Below, piece by piece: positions 27,301 to 34,239 of a stretch of 64,000 bases of DNA (positions are counted from its first letter, which is position 1; the number at the start of each line of letters is the position of its first letter). Source of the stretch: Paenibacillus sp. 37 (GTDB lineage Bacteria; Bacillota; Bacilli; Paenibacillales; Paenibacillaceae); NCBI RefSeq assembly GCF_008386395.1, contig NZ_CP043761.1, positions 3,720,001 to 3,784,000 on the forward strand, in the 5' to 3' direction. Both the position numbers and the translations under genes were made by a program. The notes beneath the pieces were generated by a model. It was not told the origin of the DNA. It searched no databases and worked only from the letters and a program-made list of their open reading frames with translations.

Positions 27301-28134
27301 GGGATTCGTGGTAAATATTTTAGCGATGCGAATTATATTGCCAAAGAGAAGGCTGGGAATTTTACGTATGAAGCAGACATGATGCTCAGTGAAACAGGAG
27401 GGGCAGGTTCTATTTTGTTCAGGGCTAGCGAAGATGGTCGCAGTGGTTATTATCTGAATCTAGACCCTAACATGAAGGCAATCCGTCTGTTCTATAAAAT
27501 CAATGGAGGATTTGAAGAACGGCAGGTTCTTGCAAAAGTACCATCTTTCATTCAGCCAGGTCAAACGTATAAGGTGAAAATAGAAGCGAATGGTCCGCAT
27601 ATTGTTGTTCACGTGGACAGTCAAAAAGTCATAGATATCATGGATGGTACTTTTGCAGAAGGCCACTTTGGACTCCATGTATTTGGCGGCTCCGCATCTT
27701 ATCAGAACGTCAATGTCAGCAACGATGAACCTGCAAACATCACCAAGTCCAGCCTTGTAAATACCGTAACACAGAAATCCATTTATACAGTGAACCTTGT
27801 CAACGGGGAGCCCGTTACCTTGCAGGATGCAAGTGCGGCTTCCGTCCAGAAGTGGGTATTTGTTCCGACAGGCGACGAAGCAGATTCGTATTCGATTCGT
27901 ACTACGGGCGGTCAGACGCTTGATCTGGATATAGGGCAAAACAAACTTCAGCTGTATCATTACTTAGGGTACAATAACCAGCGTTGGGTCCTTCACGAGA
28001 ACAAAGACGGATCAGTTCATATTACTTCAGCTCATCATCAAAAAGCATTAGAAGTATCGGAAGATGGGACCGAACTCTTCCTAAATGAACTGAATCCATC
28101 ACTTGATCGACAAAAATGGATATTAACGAAGTAA
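24331..28134 (+). CDS. Large secreted GH32 fructan hydrolase with laminin-G-like, Ig-like and ricin-type modules
   Basis: 1267 residues. A Sec signal peptide ends near residue 36. Two LamG/DUF1080-like beta-sandwich modules (about 45-215 and 230-385) precede the GH32 five-bladed propeller and sandwich (about 390-870). Catalytic residues are nucleophile D406 in SDPNGL, D534 in RDPKV and acid/base E585 in WECPD. After it come a bacterial Ig-like (Big2) domain (about 885-965), a third LamG-like module (970-1140), and a ricin-type trefoil (about 1150-1267, QKWVFVPTG, NNQRWVL, RQKWIL). It should hydrolyse levan or inulin outside the cell. No sortase or SLH anchor. It is transcribed alone. Confidence 0.92.
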   Translation: MNDKSKFAICLLMATGLTLTSNGIFTSKSIASSAVLADQETNKQTKEELDIFESASKSNTNLIGWHLKGKGGLENTSEGILLTSQPKENVMAISETVSDDFIYEADVMIRDTKADATLLFRSNEDGFSSYMLQIVPDAGLIRLRDSRNGDGRLKEERKVSVEMGQIYHLKVKAVGSSLKVYWGNQYKPLIDVQDISYQSGKLGLHVWDGSALFSNIVVSDLKGNLGTVLSNKGKWQPDINGKRGTVEQESKAQQIYNKEATDMVYEGNITLRPDSIAALAFRSSSDGAEGYEATLTKEGDQVRVSLTNTKGTVIASSQRTYPSQMGAKHHVEIKAKGDRIQVFLDGYTTAAIDVKDSTYRSGSTGIVVKKGTAYFQDTYVTEQSQYYNEIYRPQYHYTPIRGSASDPNGLVYFEGEYHLFHQDGGTWAHAVSKDMLNWKRLPIALPWNDHGHVWSGSAVADMTNASGLFGDSGGKGLIAYYTSFNPDSPNGNQRIGLAYSKDLGRTWEYSKERPIVIENPGKSGNEVGNWDFRDPKVIRDDENNRWVMVVSGGDHIRFYTSTNLLDWTLTDNWGYGDYVRGGVWECPDLFQLPVDGTSQKKWVLMISTGANPKTGGSDAEYFIGHLTADGKFVNDNPAGKVLRTDFGKEFYASMSFANMPDHRTVMMAWMTNWDYPFAFPTSNWKGELTIPREVSLVTTEDGIRMVQSPIKELESLRKPLYSASNKSVSPSSGNLLKGIISGAYEIEAEIEIPETSTVTEFGFNIREGADQKTVVGYKASDSRMFVDRTASGETDFSNLFSKKHEAPMQMENNRIKMRILVDESSLEAFGNDGKVVFSDVIFPDPASRAMSFYVKGGNVNVVSLKVHQLESVWNEDIPSKAQIKMDTSVRELGVGESDTLQAMVEYGPGLGVQPLKWNSSNNEVITIDLADNSHAVIKAKKEGESTVTVSTPNGKTSTSVLVKVIGGEFRTNLSGWTKDLSAASWLVSEHGIRGKYFSDANYIAKEKAGNFTYEADMMLSETGGAGSILFRASEDGRSGYYLNLDPNMKAIRLFYKINGGFEERQVLAKVPSFIQPGQTYKVKIEANGPHIVVHVDSQKVIDIMDGTFAEGHFGLHVFGGSASYQNVNVSNDEPANITKSSLVNTVTQKSIYTVNLVNGEPVTLQDASAASVQKWVFVPTGDEADSYSIRTTGGQTLDLDIGQNKLQLYHYLGYNNQRWVLHENKDGSVHITSAHHQKALEVSEDGTELFLNELNPSLDRQKWILTK

Positions 28135-28190
28135 TTAAAATTTATTGCATGATGGCATATCTCATAGATATTCCAATAAAGAAGTGCCGC

Positions 28191-28245
28191 GGGACAGGAA
28201 CATTGTTCTATTCAAGTCGCTATTATAGCGGCTTTTTTCTTTTAA
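28191..28245. repeat. Dispersed intergenic repeat, copy 3 (right end lost)
   Basis: GGGACAGGAAC, then AAGTCGCTATTATAGCGGCTT and a T tract (28214-28240). The right-hand CGGTACAAG block is replaced by the end of the arr gene. It lies just after the GH32 stop and probably terminates it. Confidence 0.7.
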
Positions 28246-28254
28246 CGAGAGGAA

Positions 28255-28671
28255 TCAATCATATATTATATTTTTTCCTTCTTCACTTAGTTTTCTCAAA
28301 GATGTAATCATGTGATTAATCTCTTCTTCAGTGTGTCTTTCCCATGAAGCTAATTCAGCTACTATTTTAAGTGGCGATTTAGATCGATATGAACGTGTTG
28401 GGTTTCCAGGAAACCTTTTATCAGTTACGTTTGGATCACTTTCAAAATCTCCTAATGGTTCTACAATGTAGATTCTTTCTTTTGCATTAGATCTTGCCAA
28501 TTCAGCACCCCATTTGGCAGCATTTAATGTTGCAGTAAAGTATATATGGTTAGAATTTTTCTCTTGGTAATTTGATAAGAACTGTGGTTCTAATAAATCA
28601 CCAATTTGCAGTTCTGCTTTTGTACCATGAAAAAAAGGACCTTGATCTATGATCACTTTTTTGTCATCCAT
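28255..28671 (-). CDS. arr: Rifamycin ADP-ribosyltransferase
   Basis: 138 residues, the normal size for Arr. Family hallmarks are all present: GPFFHGTKAELQIGDLL near the start, HIYFTATLNAAKWGAELA, IYIVEPLGDFESDPN, and KRFPGNPTRSYRSKSPLKIV. Arr transfers ADP-ribose from NAD to the ansa-chain hydroxyl of rifamycins, inactivating them. The gene is monocistronic on the minus strand, converging on the GH32 gene. GAGGTGGA lies upstream of the ATG. Chromosomal arr genes are common in environmental bacteria. Activity towards rifampicin is expected from the family. Confidence 0.93.
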   Translation of the reverse strand: MDDKKVIIDQGPFFHGTKAELQIGDLLEPQFLSNYQEKNSNHIYFTATLNAAKWGAELARSNAKERIYIVEPLGDFESDPNVTDKRFPGNPTRSYRSKSPLKIVAELASWERHTEEEINHMITSLRKLSEEGKNIIYD

Positions 28672-28760
28672 ACTGATCCACCTCTTTTTTAGTATTGTAT
28701 TTAGCAGTATAGTGTAGGAATTTCAAAAAAAACAGTCTATAAAAAAATAAAAAATAACGG

Positions 28761-28843
28761 TATAATTTAAGTAGAGAGAATGATACTGAGTCCAATAACC
28801 CAAGTTTAAGAAGACAGCCGATCAGCGTGATCGGCTGTTTTTT
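28761..28843 (+). ncRNA. Candidate small RNA: TATAAT box to strong terminator
   Basis: TATAAT (28761-28766) is followed about 50 bases later by a perfect hairpin, ACAGCCGATCA/TGATCGGCTGT (28814-28838), and TTTTTT. There is no open frame between, and no gene upstream on this strand. The -35 region is poor. A transcript of about 70 bases is possible, or the hairpin serves another purpose. The remainder of 28672-29051 is AT-rich with no genes. Confidence 0.4.
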
Positions 28844-29051
28844 ATTAACTAACGAGCAGCTTAAAAGATAATCCGTTCAAGGCAGGTCTCTGATTATCGA
28901 GTAGTGTTGTAATGCCAGAATATATAGTTGATAAGAATTATCATCCATGATATATTGTTAACCAGTAAACTAAATATAAGAATTTATTCAGAAACACCCC
29001 ATTTTTAAAATTGATATTTTTGTTTACAAGTAAATAAGGAGCGATCAAAGA

Positions 29052-29534
29052 ATGATCTCAAAAGATCGAACAAAACAGTTGCTTTATGACCAATTTATCC
29101 GTTTTTTACATGTGTATGAGAACCACAAGGATACAGAAATCGAGCATTTCCTAAGTATCGCCCAGCGAGAAAGCATCGAGAAAATCCCTCAGCATTTGAC
29201 CGCGGTTCATATGATAGATTGCATTGGCAAGCATGAGCCCATTAACAACACGGGTATTGCCGAGGCGATGAATTTGTCCAAAGCAAGTATCACCAAAATT
29301 GGCAACAAACTGCTGGAAGAAGGATTCGTCAAACGTACGAAAATGAATGACAACAAAAAGGAGAGCTATTTCCGGTTGTCACCGCAAGGCAAAAAAATCT
29401 TTGAACTGCATGAACGTCTGCATATACATGAAGCAGAGCGCTTCTATCGTACTCTCGACAAATATTCGGAAACGGAGCTAAAAGTAATCCATCAATTTCT
29501 TCAAGACAGCAGTATAAATATTGAATCCAGATAG
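29052..29534 (+). CDS. MarR-family transcriptional regulator
   Basis: 160 residues. Winged helix-turn-helix visible at about residues 70-130: NNTGIAEAMNLSKASITKIG, then KLLEEGFVKRTKMNDNKKES and the wing YFRLSPQGKKIF. N- and C-terminal helices should form the dimer interface. AAGGAGCG precedes the ATG. It is followed 20 bp later by two nitroreductase-family genes in the same direction, so it probably represses that operon and itself in response to a small redox-active or phenolic ligand (inference from the family). Confidence 0.92.
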   Translation: MISKDRTKQLLYDQFIRFLHVYENHKDTEIEHFLSIAQRESIEKIPQHLTAVHMIDCIGKHEPINNTGIAEAMNLSKASITKIGNKLLEEGFVKRTKMNDNKKESYFRLSPQGKKIFELHERLHIHEAERFYRTLDKYSETELKVIHQFLQDSSINIESR

Positions 29535-29554
29535 AACAAAGGAGAGTGAAACAT

Positions 29555-30130
29555 TTGAGTCTGGCGGAATTGATCAGGGAGCGCAGGAGTATTCGTAAAT
29601 GTAACTCTACGCCGGTGGACCAGGAGTTAATTGTAGAATTACTGCGTAAGGCTATACGGCTTCAACCATTTGTTGAGTCTGGCTCGTGGCGTGTAGTATA
29701 TGCCGGAACGCCGGAAGCGCGCAAACGGTTGGTGGACTGCATGCTGGAACAGATGTCACAGAGCAAGCTCGGCAAGCTGATTCCCGGGAAACTTCTGGAT
29801 GTTTTTAAAAAGAGATTTACCGATATTCCTGCCCACGTCATTGTTATGTCCACTGTAGGACCGAATCGTCTGACCAATGACCGTAATTATGCGGCTGCCT
29901 GCGGGGTGATGCAGAGCTTCCAACTGCTGGGCTGGGAACGAGGGTTAGGCATGTTGTGGGATACAGAGTCCATGATTCAGCATGAAGGGTTCTTCAATGG
30001 TATTGGCTTACGTGAGGATGAAAGATTTGTTGGGATTCTTCATATAGGATATTACGACAAAGCGCCAAGAAGTCGGAAAAGGACACCAGCCGAGCAAAAG
30101 TGGACCGTATTGCGAGGACAGTCTACATAG
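29555..30130 (+). CDS. Nitroreductase-family protein
   Basis: I start it at TTG 29555, with AAAGGAG 10 bases upstream; an in-frame GTG at 29546 overlaps the ribosome binding site. About 191 residues. The FMN-binding N-terminal motif is present (LIRERRSIRKCNSTPVDQ), and the C-terminal half has NYAAACGVMQSFQLLGWERG and EDERFVGILHIGYYDK, the typical nitroreductase ending. It should bind FMN and reduce quinones or nitro compounds with NAD(P)H. It overlaps the region before the second nitroreductase gene and is co-transcribed with MarR. Confidence 0.88.
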   Translation: MSLAELIRERRSIRKCNSTPVDQELIVELLRKAIRLQPFVESGSWRVVYAGTPEARKRLVDCMLEQMSQSKLGKLIPGKLLDVFKKRFTDIPAHVIVMSTVGPNRLTNDRNYAAACGVMQSFQLLGWERGLGMLWDTESMIQHEGFFNGIGLREDERFVGILHIGYYDKAPRSRKRTPAEQKWTVLRGQST

Positions 30131-30147
30131 AAGAGGAGGATATGAAA

Positions 30148-30633
30148 ATGAAATTGTCAGATCTGGAAGGAGACATGGACGGTCCGAGTGAGTTTTTGGA
30201 ACAACCGGTATCGCAGGATCTAATCCTTGAAATGCTCAATCATGCCGTATGGGCGCCAAATGATGGCCTCCGAGAGCCGTGGCGATTCATCTTTGCCGAT
30301 AACCGGTATGGGGACATCATGCAGGGATTACAGGGGCCTGCCCCTGCATATCTTCTGGTCTTGGTGAAGGAAGAGGCGGATCAACATAAGCGAGAAGAAG
30401 ACTTTGCGGCTGTCTGCTGCCTAATTCAGAATTTCCGCTTGCTGGCTCATGAGCAAAGTCTGGGCGTGCGTTGTTCCTTGCATGACTGGATGTACGACCC
30501 GAGCCGTACTGAAATGTTTGGTGTACTGAGTAACGAGCGCATTGCTGCGGTTCTGGAATTGGGATACGGTGAGAATCAGTGGAAAGGAAATACGGAGTTA
30601 CCTGAGACTCAACTTCATTTTGAACTGCTGTAG
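30148..30633 (+). CDS. Second nitroreductase-like protein, shortened N terminus
   Basis: About 161 residues. ATG 30148 has GAGGAGGA at 7 bases; ATG 30142 is also in frame but nearly touches that site. Residues LNHAVWAPNDGLREPWRFIF correspond to the nitroreductase A(x)PS-x-x-N-x-Q-PW region, and the C-terminal half has DFAAVCCLIQNFRLLAHEQS and ERIAAVLELGYGE. The N-terminal RRSxR FMN-phosphate motif is absent (DMDGPSEFLEQPVS instead). It may be a non-catalytic or heterodimer partner of the gene upstream. Confidence 0.8.
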   Translation: MKLSDLEGDMDGPSEFLEQPVSQDLILEMLNHAVWAPNDGLREPWRFIFADNRYGDIMQGLQGPAPAYLLVLVKEEADQHKREEDFAAVCCLIQNFRLLAHEQSLGVRCSLHDWMYDPSRTEMFGVLSNERIAAVLELGYGENQWKGNTELPETQLHFELL

Positions 30634-30670
30634 GGGTGGAGATGATGGGATGAGACTCCAAATGGAAAAC

Positions 30671-30874
30671 CTCGGCTCGTCATCGTCTTGAGCCGCTTAT
30701 TACATAATAAATATAGGAGGTATGATTAGGGTCAAGAAGAAAATGTCCACAGCACTCAGTGCAGCTTTAATCGTTTCTATGCTGGCTACTGGCGTAATAG
30801 TCGCTATTCAAGGTACAACAACGTTAGAAGTAGCGAAGTCAGCAGGGGATAAAAAGGTTGAAGTTATTAAATAA
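30671..30874 (+). repeat. Duplicated peptide unit, copy 2
   Basis: Counterpart of 19616-19822, including the CGGCTC/GAGCCG leader hairpin (30673-30695) and the peptide frame. No promoter like that of copy 1 is evident; it begins about 40 bp after the nitroreductase gene. Confidence 0.85.
30722..30874 (+). CDS. Small exported peptide, paralogue 2
   Basis: 50 residues if started at ATG 30722, which is only one base after GGAGG. The codon matching the preferred start of copy 1 is AGG here, so the optimal start has been lost; another ATG lies at 30743, inside the hydrophobic part. Otherwise conserved: VKKK, hydrophobic SAALIVSMLATGVIVAI, and the identical tail TTLEVAKSAGDKKVEVIK. A good terminator follows. 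Function unknown; translation may be weak. Confidence 0.6.
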   Translation: MIRVKKKMSTALSAALIVSMLATGVIVAIQGTTTLEVAKSAGDKKVEVIK

Positions 30875-30905
30875 AGCATACGCGAGACCTGCTAGAAAGT
30901 TAAAA

Positions 30906-30942
30906 AAACCTCAGCTCGGTTAACCCGGCTGAGGTTTTTTTC
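30906..30942 (+). terminator. Intrinsic terminator
   Basis: AAACCTCAGC pairs with GCTGAGGTTT, with extra CGG/CCG pairing inside, followed by a T tract. It ends the marR-nitroreductase-peptide unit. The following 300 bp (30943-31242) hold no gene and no clear promoter. Confidence 0.88.
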
Positions 30943-31242
30943 TGTATCATTATGCATTGAAAAAATGCATGCCTAGATGAAATAAGAATAGAAAAAAAGT
31001 AAAGTGATGCTGCGGTGCAAGAACTTCTACCAAATGCCTATTAGGCGTATCTAATCGTTATTTTCCCTTTAATTCGTTAAGCTGTTCACGAAACCGCAAA
31101 ATCAGTAATAAACTTTAGAATTTTTTAATATCTTACCACTATTTTCTTAAACACTCTTTTCTAAAATGAGTGGAAAGGGAGGCAAAACAGGAAACAGAAT
31201 GAAAGACTAAAGTTAACAGTGAAAGGAGGAATTTAGAAAACC

Positions 31243-32109
31243 ATGAATAAATGGCTCCGTAAGGATGCTTCGGCGGCCATGTTCTTCCTTGTGCCAAGCG
31301 GCATCGGATTTGCACTCTTTTACCTTATCCCGTTTGCCATGGGCGTGTATTATTCGTTTATGAGCCATTCGGTAGACGGTCATTTTGTGGGACTCGATAA
31401 TTATCGTGAGCTGCTCGGAAGTGCTTCTTTCCTCAAAGCAGCTTCCAACACGTTATACTTCAGTACGATCAGTGTTCCACTTATGATCCTGCTGTCATTG
31501 GGGCTCGCGATGCTTCTGCATAAAAATGTCTATATTCAAAAATGGCTTCGAACAGCTTATGTGATGCCGCTTGTTGTGCCCGCCGCCTCGATCATCATGA
31601 TTTGGCAGATCCTTTTTGATTGGAATGGGTCCCTTAACGCCTGGCTGGATAGTTTCGGATACGGACGGGTGGATTGGATGAAATCCGAATCGGCACGTAT
31701 AGTCGTGATTATGGTCTATATATGGAAGAACATAGGTTACAACGTTATCTTATTCCTTGCCGGGCTTCAGCAAATACCGAAGGATTACTATGAAACGGCT
31801 CGTATTGAAGGTGCAGGTCGTTTACGGCAATTTGGGAGTGTTACACTGGTTTATCTGACTTCAACGATGTTTTTTGTAGTGATTATGTCCATTATTAACT
31901 CATTTAAAGTGTTTCGGGAAACGTATCTGATTGCAGGCGACTATCCCCATGACAGTATTTACATGATGCAGCACTATATGAACAATATGTTCATATCACT
32001 CGACATTCAGAAACTAACCGCAGCGGCATCCTTGATGTTTGTCAGTATACTGCTGGTTGTTCTAGCTCTGTTTGCGATGGAGCGTCGGCATCGGCAGTAC
32101 ATGGAATAG
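31243..32109 (+). CDS. Sugar-type ABC transporter permease (MalF/UgpA-like)
   Basis: 288 residues with six membrane segments. The EAA loop reads YYETARIEGAGRLRQFGSVT (about residues 183-202), with the central G conserved. AAAGGAGG precedes ATG 31243. Unlike the 2-kb permeases it belongs to the UgpA/LacF branch. It starts an operon of five genes that lacks an ATPase and includes a membrane-fusion adaptor, which is not a normal sugar importer arrangement. Confidence 0.9.
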   Translation: MNKWLRKDASAAMFFLVPSGIGFALFYLIPFAMGVYYSFMSHSVDGHFVGLDNYRELLGSASFLKAASNTLYFSTISVPLMILLSLGLAMLLHKNVYIQKWLRTAYVMPLVVPAASIIMIWQILFDWNGSLNAWLDSFGYGRVDWMKSESARIVVIMVYIWKNIGYNVILFLAGLQQIPKDYYETARIEGAGRLRQFGSVTLVYLTSTMFFVVIMSIINSFKVFRETYLIAGDYPHDSIYMMQHYMNNMFISLDIQKLTAAASLMFVSILLVVLALFAMERRHRQYME

Positions 32110-32126
32110 GAGGTGAAGCAAAGTCT

Positions 32127-33005
32127 GTGCGAATAGTCTACATATTGAAAAATGGTGTGTTAACATTCATCCTGAGTGTTATTGCCTTGATCTTAATATC
32201 ACCTATTGTGATTATATTCACAAATTCTATGATGACAGAACTGGAAATTGGGATCAATTATGGTCTCATCGGGCAAATGAATGAATCAGCCGTCGGTAGA
32301 GATGGTGTATTTGCAAACTTGAAACTGATACCGGATAAGGTGTCCTTTGCACAGTACGGCAAGGTATTTCTCGACAACCCGAAATATCTGATGATGTTCT
32401 GGAATTCGGTGTTCATGGTCGTACCGATTATTGTAGGTCAGACTCTTGTTGCGGCTCTGGCTGCCTATGCATTCTCCAAGCTAAAATTTCGCGGCCGGGA
32501 CTCTATGTTTTTGGTATATGTCATGACGATGCTCATGCCATTCCAAGTCACGCTGGTACCCAATTACATTATGGTCGATATGCTTGGGATGCTGAATACT
32601 ACAAGTGCTATCATTCTTCCTGGCATCTTCGCAGCTTTTGGCGTGTTTATGCTCAGACAATTCATGCTGGACATTCCCTACGCCTATATTGAAGCTGCCA
32701 AAATGGACGGAGCAGGACATTTAAGGATATTTGTTACGATGATTGTTCCGATGATCAAGCCAGGATTAGCGGCACTTGTGATTTTGCTCTTCGTTGATTA
32801 TTGGAACATGGTGGAACAGCCTCTTATTTTTTTAGACGACCCGTTCAAGCAGCCGCTGTCCGTCTTTTTATCTACGATTAATCAAAGTGACAAGGGTATC
32901 GCTTTTGCTGCATCCATGCTCTATATGGCCCCGATGGTGATGGTATTTCTGTATGCGGAGTCGTATTTCATTGAGGGTATTCAATTATCCGGAGTTAAAG
33001 GTTAA
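32127..33005 (+). CDS. Sugar-type ABC transporter permease (MalG/UgpE-like)
   Basis: 292 residues from GTG 32127, preceded by TAGGAGGTGA, which overlaps the stop of the partner gene. Six membrane segments; EAA loop YIEAAKMDGAGHLRIFVTMI near residues 189-208. An unusually long first extracellular loop (about residues 35-85, ELEIGINYGLIGQMNESAVG and DGVFANLKLIPDK) differs from standard members. It should form the channel with the gene upstream. The adaptor gene follows 36 bp downstream. Confidence 0.9.
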   Translation: MRIVYILKNGVLTFILSVIALILISPIVIIFTNSMMTELEIGINYGLIGQMNESAVGRDGVFANLKLIPDKVSFAQYGKVFLDNPKYLMMFWNSVFMVVPIIVGQTLVAALAAYAFSKLKFRGRDSMFLVYVMTMLMPFQVTLVPNYIMVDMLGMLNTTSAIILPGIFAAFGVFMLRQFMLDIPYAYIEAAKMDGAGHLRIFVTMIVPMIKPGLAALVILLFVDYWNMVEQPLIFLDDPFKQPLSVFLSTINQSDKGIAFAASMLYMAPMVMVFLYAESYFIEGIQLSGVKG

Positions 33006-33041
33006 CTTTTCAGTGCTGGTTTTGGGAGGAGAAGAAAGGAT

Positions 33042-34199
33042 ATGGAGTTAAATACAGGGGCTGCTGAGCAAAGACGAAAGCGAATTATTGTAGTCGTGTT
33101 CATAAGCTTTATGGGATTGCTGCTGCTCTTCACATTGTTTAGCAATACGCTGCAATCGCTGACCTTACCGAAAGTGACTACGGAGCAGCCCAAAATGGGA
33201 GACATTCAGTTAGTTATTGAAGGTAGCGGAATCCTTCAGCCGATTGCTGAAGCCAAGTTATCCGGTTCAACAGAACGGAAGACTCAGCAGATTCTTGTGA
33301 AAGAAGGCGAACGTGTAAAGAAAGGACAGAAGCTTATCACCTATGATAGTCAATCGACAAAACAAGAAATTGAACTTGAAGTAACAAATCTGGATAAGCA
33401 GAAGATCGAGCAGCAGAATTTTCAGGACCAATTCATCCAATCGTCCCTCGAAGAAGATGAACTTAAGCTGCGCAGCGCACAACGTGAAATTGAAAAAGGC
33501 AAACTTGATATTGCTGCGCAGGAGCGCAAGATCAACGAAATGAGAGAAAAACTGTCCAAAGATCAGGTACTGACCGCTCCGTTCGACGGTATTATAACGA
33601 AGTTGAACGCGGTAGAAGGACTGGCTTCCGCAGGCGAACCAGATATCATTGTCTCGAACAGCGGGGAAGGTTACAAGTTCGAGGTTAATGCGGATGCAAA
33701 GCGTTTATCCAGGTTAGGGGTATCCATCGGAGAACAGGTCAAGGTAGAGGTAGATACAGATCAAGAGCAGCAAGCCAACAGCATGGATGGCATCATTGAA
33801 GAAATCATTAATGCGGAGCCACTTATAGAGGGAGCCTCTGATAAAGGAGCGGGGATGGTAACCATCCCGCAAAAGATCCTTCGTATTAAGCTCCTCAATG
33901 CCGAACTGAAGGGAGGTGAGCAGGCTCGGATTAAAATCGAGAAAAGTTCTCTCGATCAAGGGCTGCTTGTTTCCAATGAAGCTATTCATCAGGACCGGGA
34001 AGGCACTTATGTTTTTGTAGTCGAGGAGAAGCCGGGGGCACTCGGTAATGTATTTGTTGTTCGCAAAGTCAAGATTGAGTCCAGCGAGAAGAATGACAAA
34101 GAAACGATGATCCAAACCGACATCATCTACGCAGAGGATAAGATCATTCTGAACAGTAGCGAGCCTCTGCAAGATGGTGACCGTATCCGCTTGGAATAG
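33042..34199 (+). CDS. HlyD/MacA-like membrane-fusion adaptor protein
   Basis: 385 residues. One N-terminal membrane anchor (about 14-35) is followed by a barrel-sandwich lipoyl-like half (GSGILQPIAEAKLSGSTERK, then VKEGERVKKGQKLITYDSQS). A short coiled-coil hairpin (about 107-170) comes next, then the returning half (APFDGIITKLNAVEGLASAG) and a beta-barrel/C-terminal region. This is the layout of RND/MacA-type periplasmic adaptors, seen in Gram-positives as YknX. Such adaptors normally accompany exporters, but here the neighbours are importer-type permeases and a binding protein. GGGAGGAGAAGAAAGG lies upstream of the ATG. Confidence 0.88.
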   Translation: MELNTGAAEQRRKRIIVVVFISFMGLLLLFTLFSNTLQSLTLPKVTTEQPKMGDIQLVIEGSGILQPIAEAKLSGSTERKTQQILVKEGERVKKGQKLITYDSQSTKQEIELEVTNLDKQKIEQQNFQDQFIQSSLEEDELKLRSAQREIEKGKLDIAAQERKINEMREKLSKDQVLTAPFDGIITKLNAVEGLASAGEPDIIVSNSGEGYKFEVNADAKRLSRLGVSIGEQVKVEVDTDQEQQANSMDGIIEEIINAEPLIEGASDKGAGMVTIPQKILRIKLLNAELKGGEQARIKIEKSSLDQGLLVSNEAIHQDREGTYVFVVEEKPGALGNVFVVRKVKIESSEKNDKETMIQTDIIYAEDKIILNSSEPLQDGDRIRLE

Positions 34200-34239
34200 T
34201 GAGACGTAACAATAAGAAGAGTTCAGGAGGAATTTTACA

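Noticed and set aside
27460..27960. 166-residue minus-strand frame in the GH32 gene
   Set aside because: Shadow of the GH32 C-terminal coding region; no start signal or known motif.
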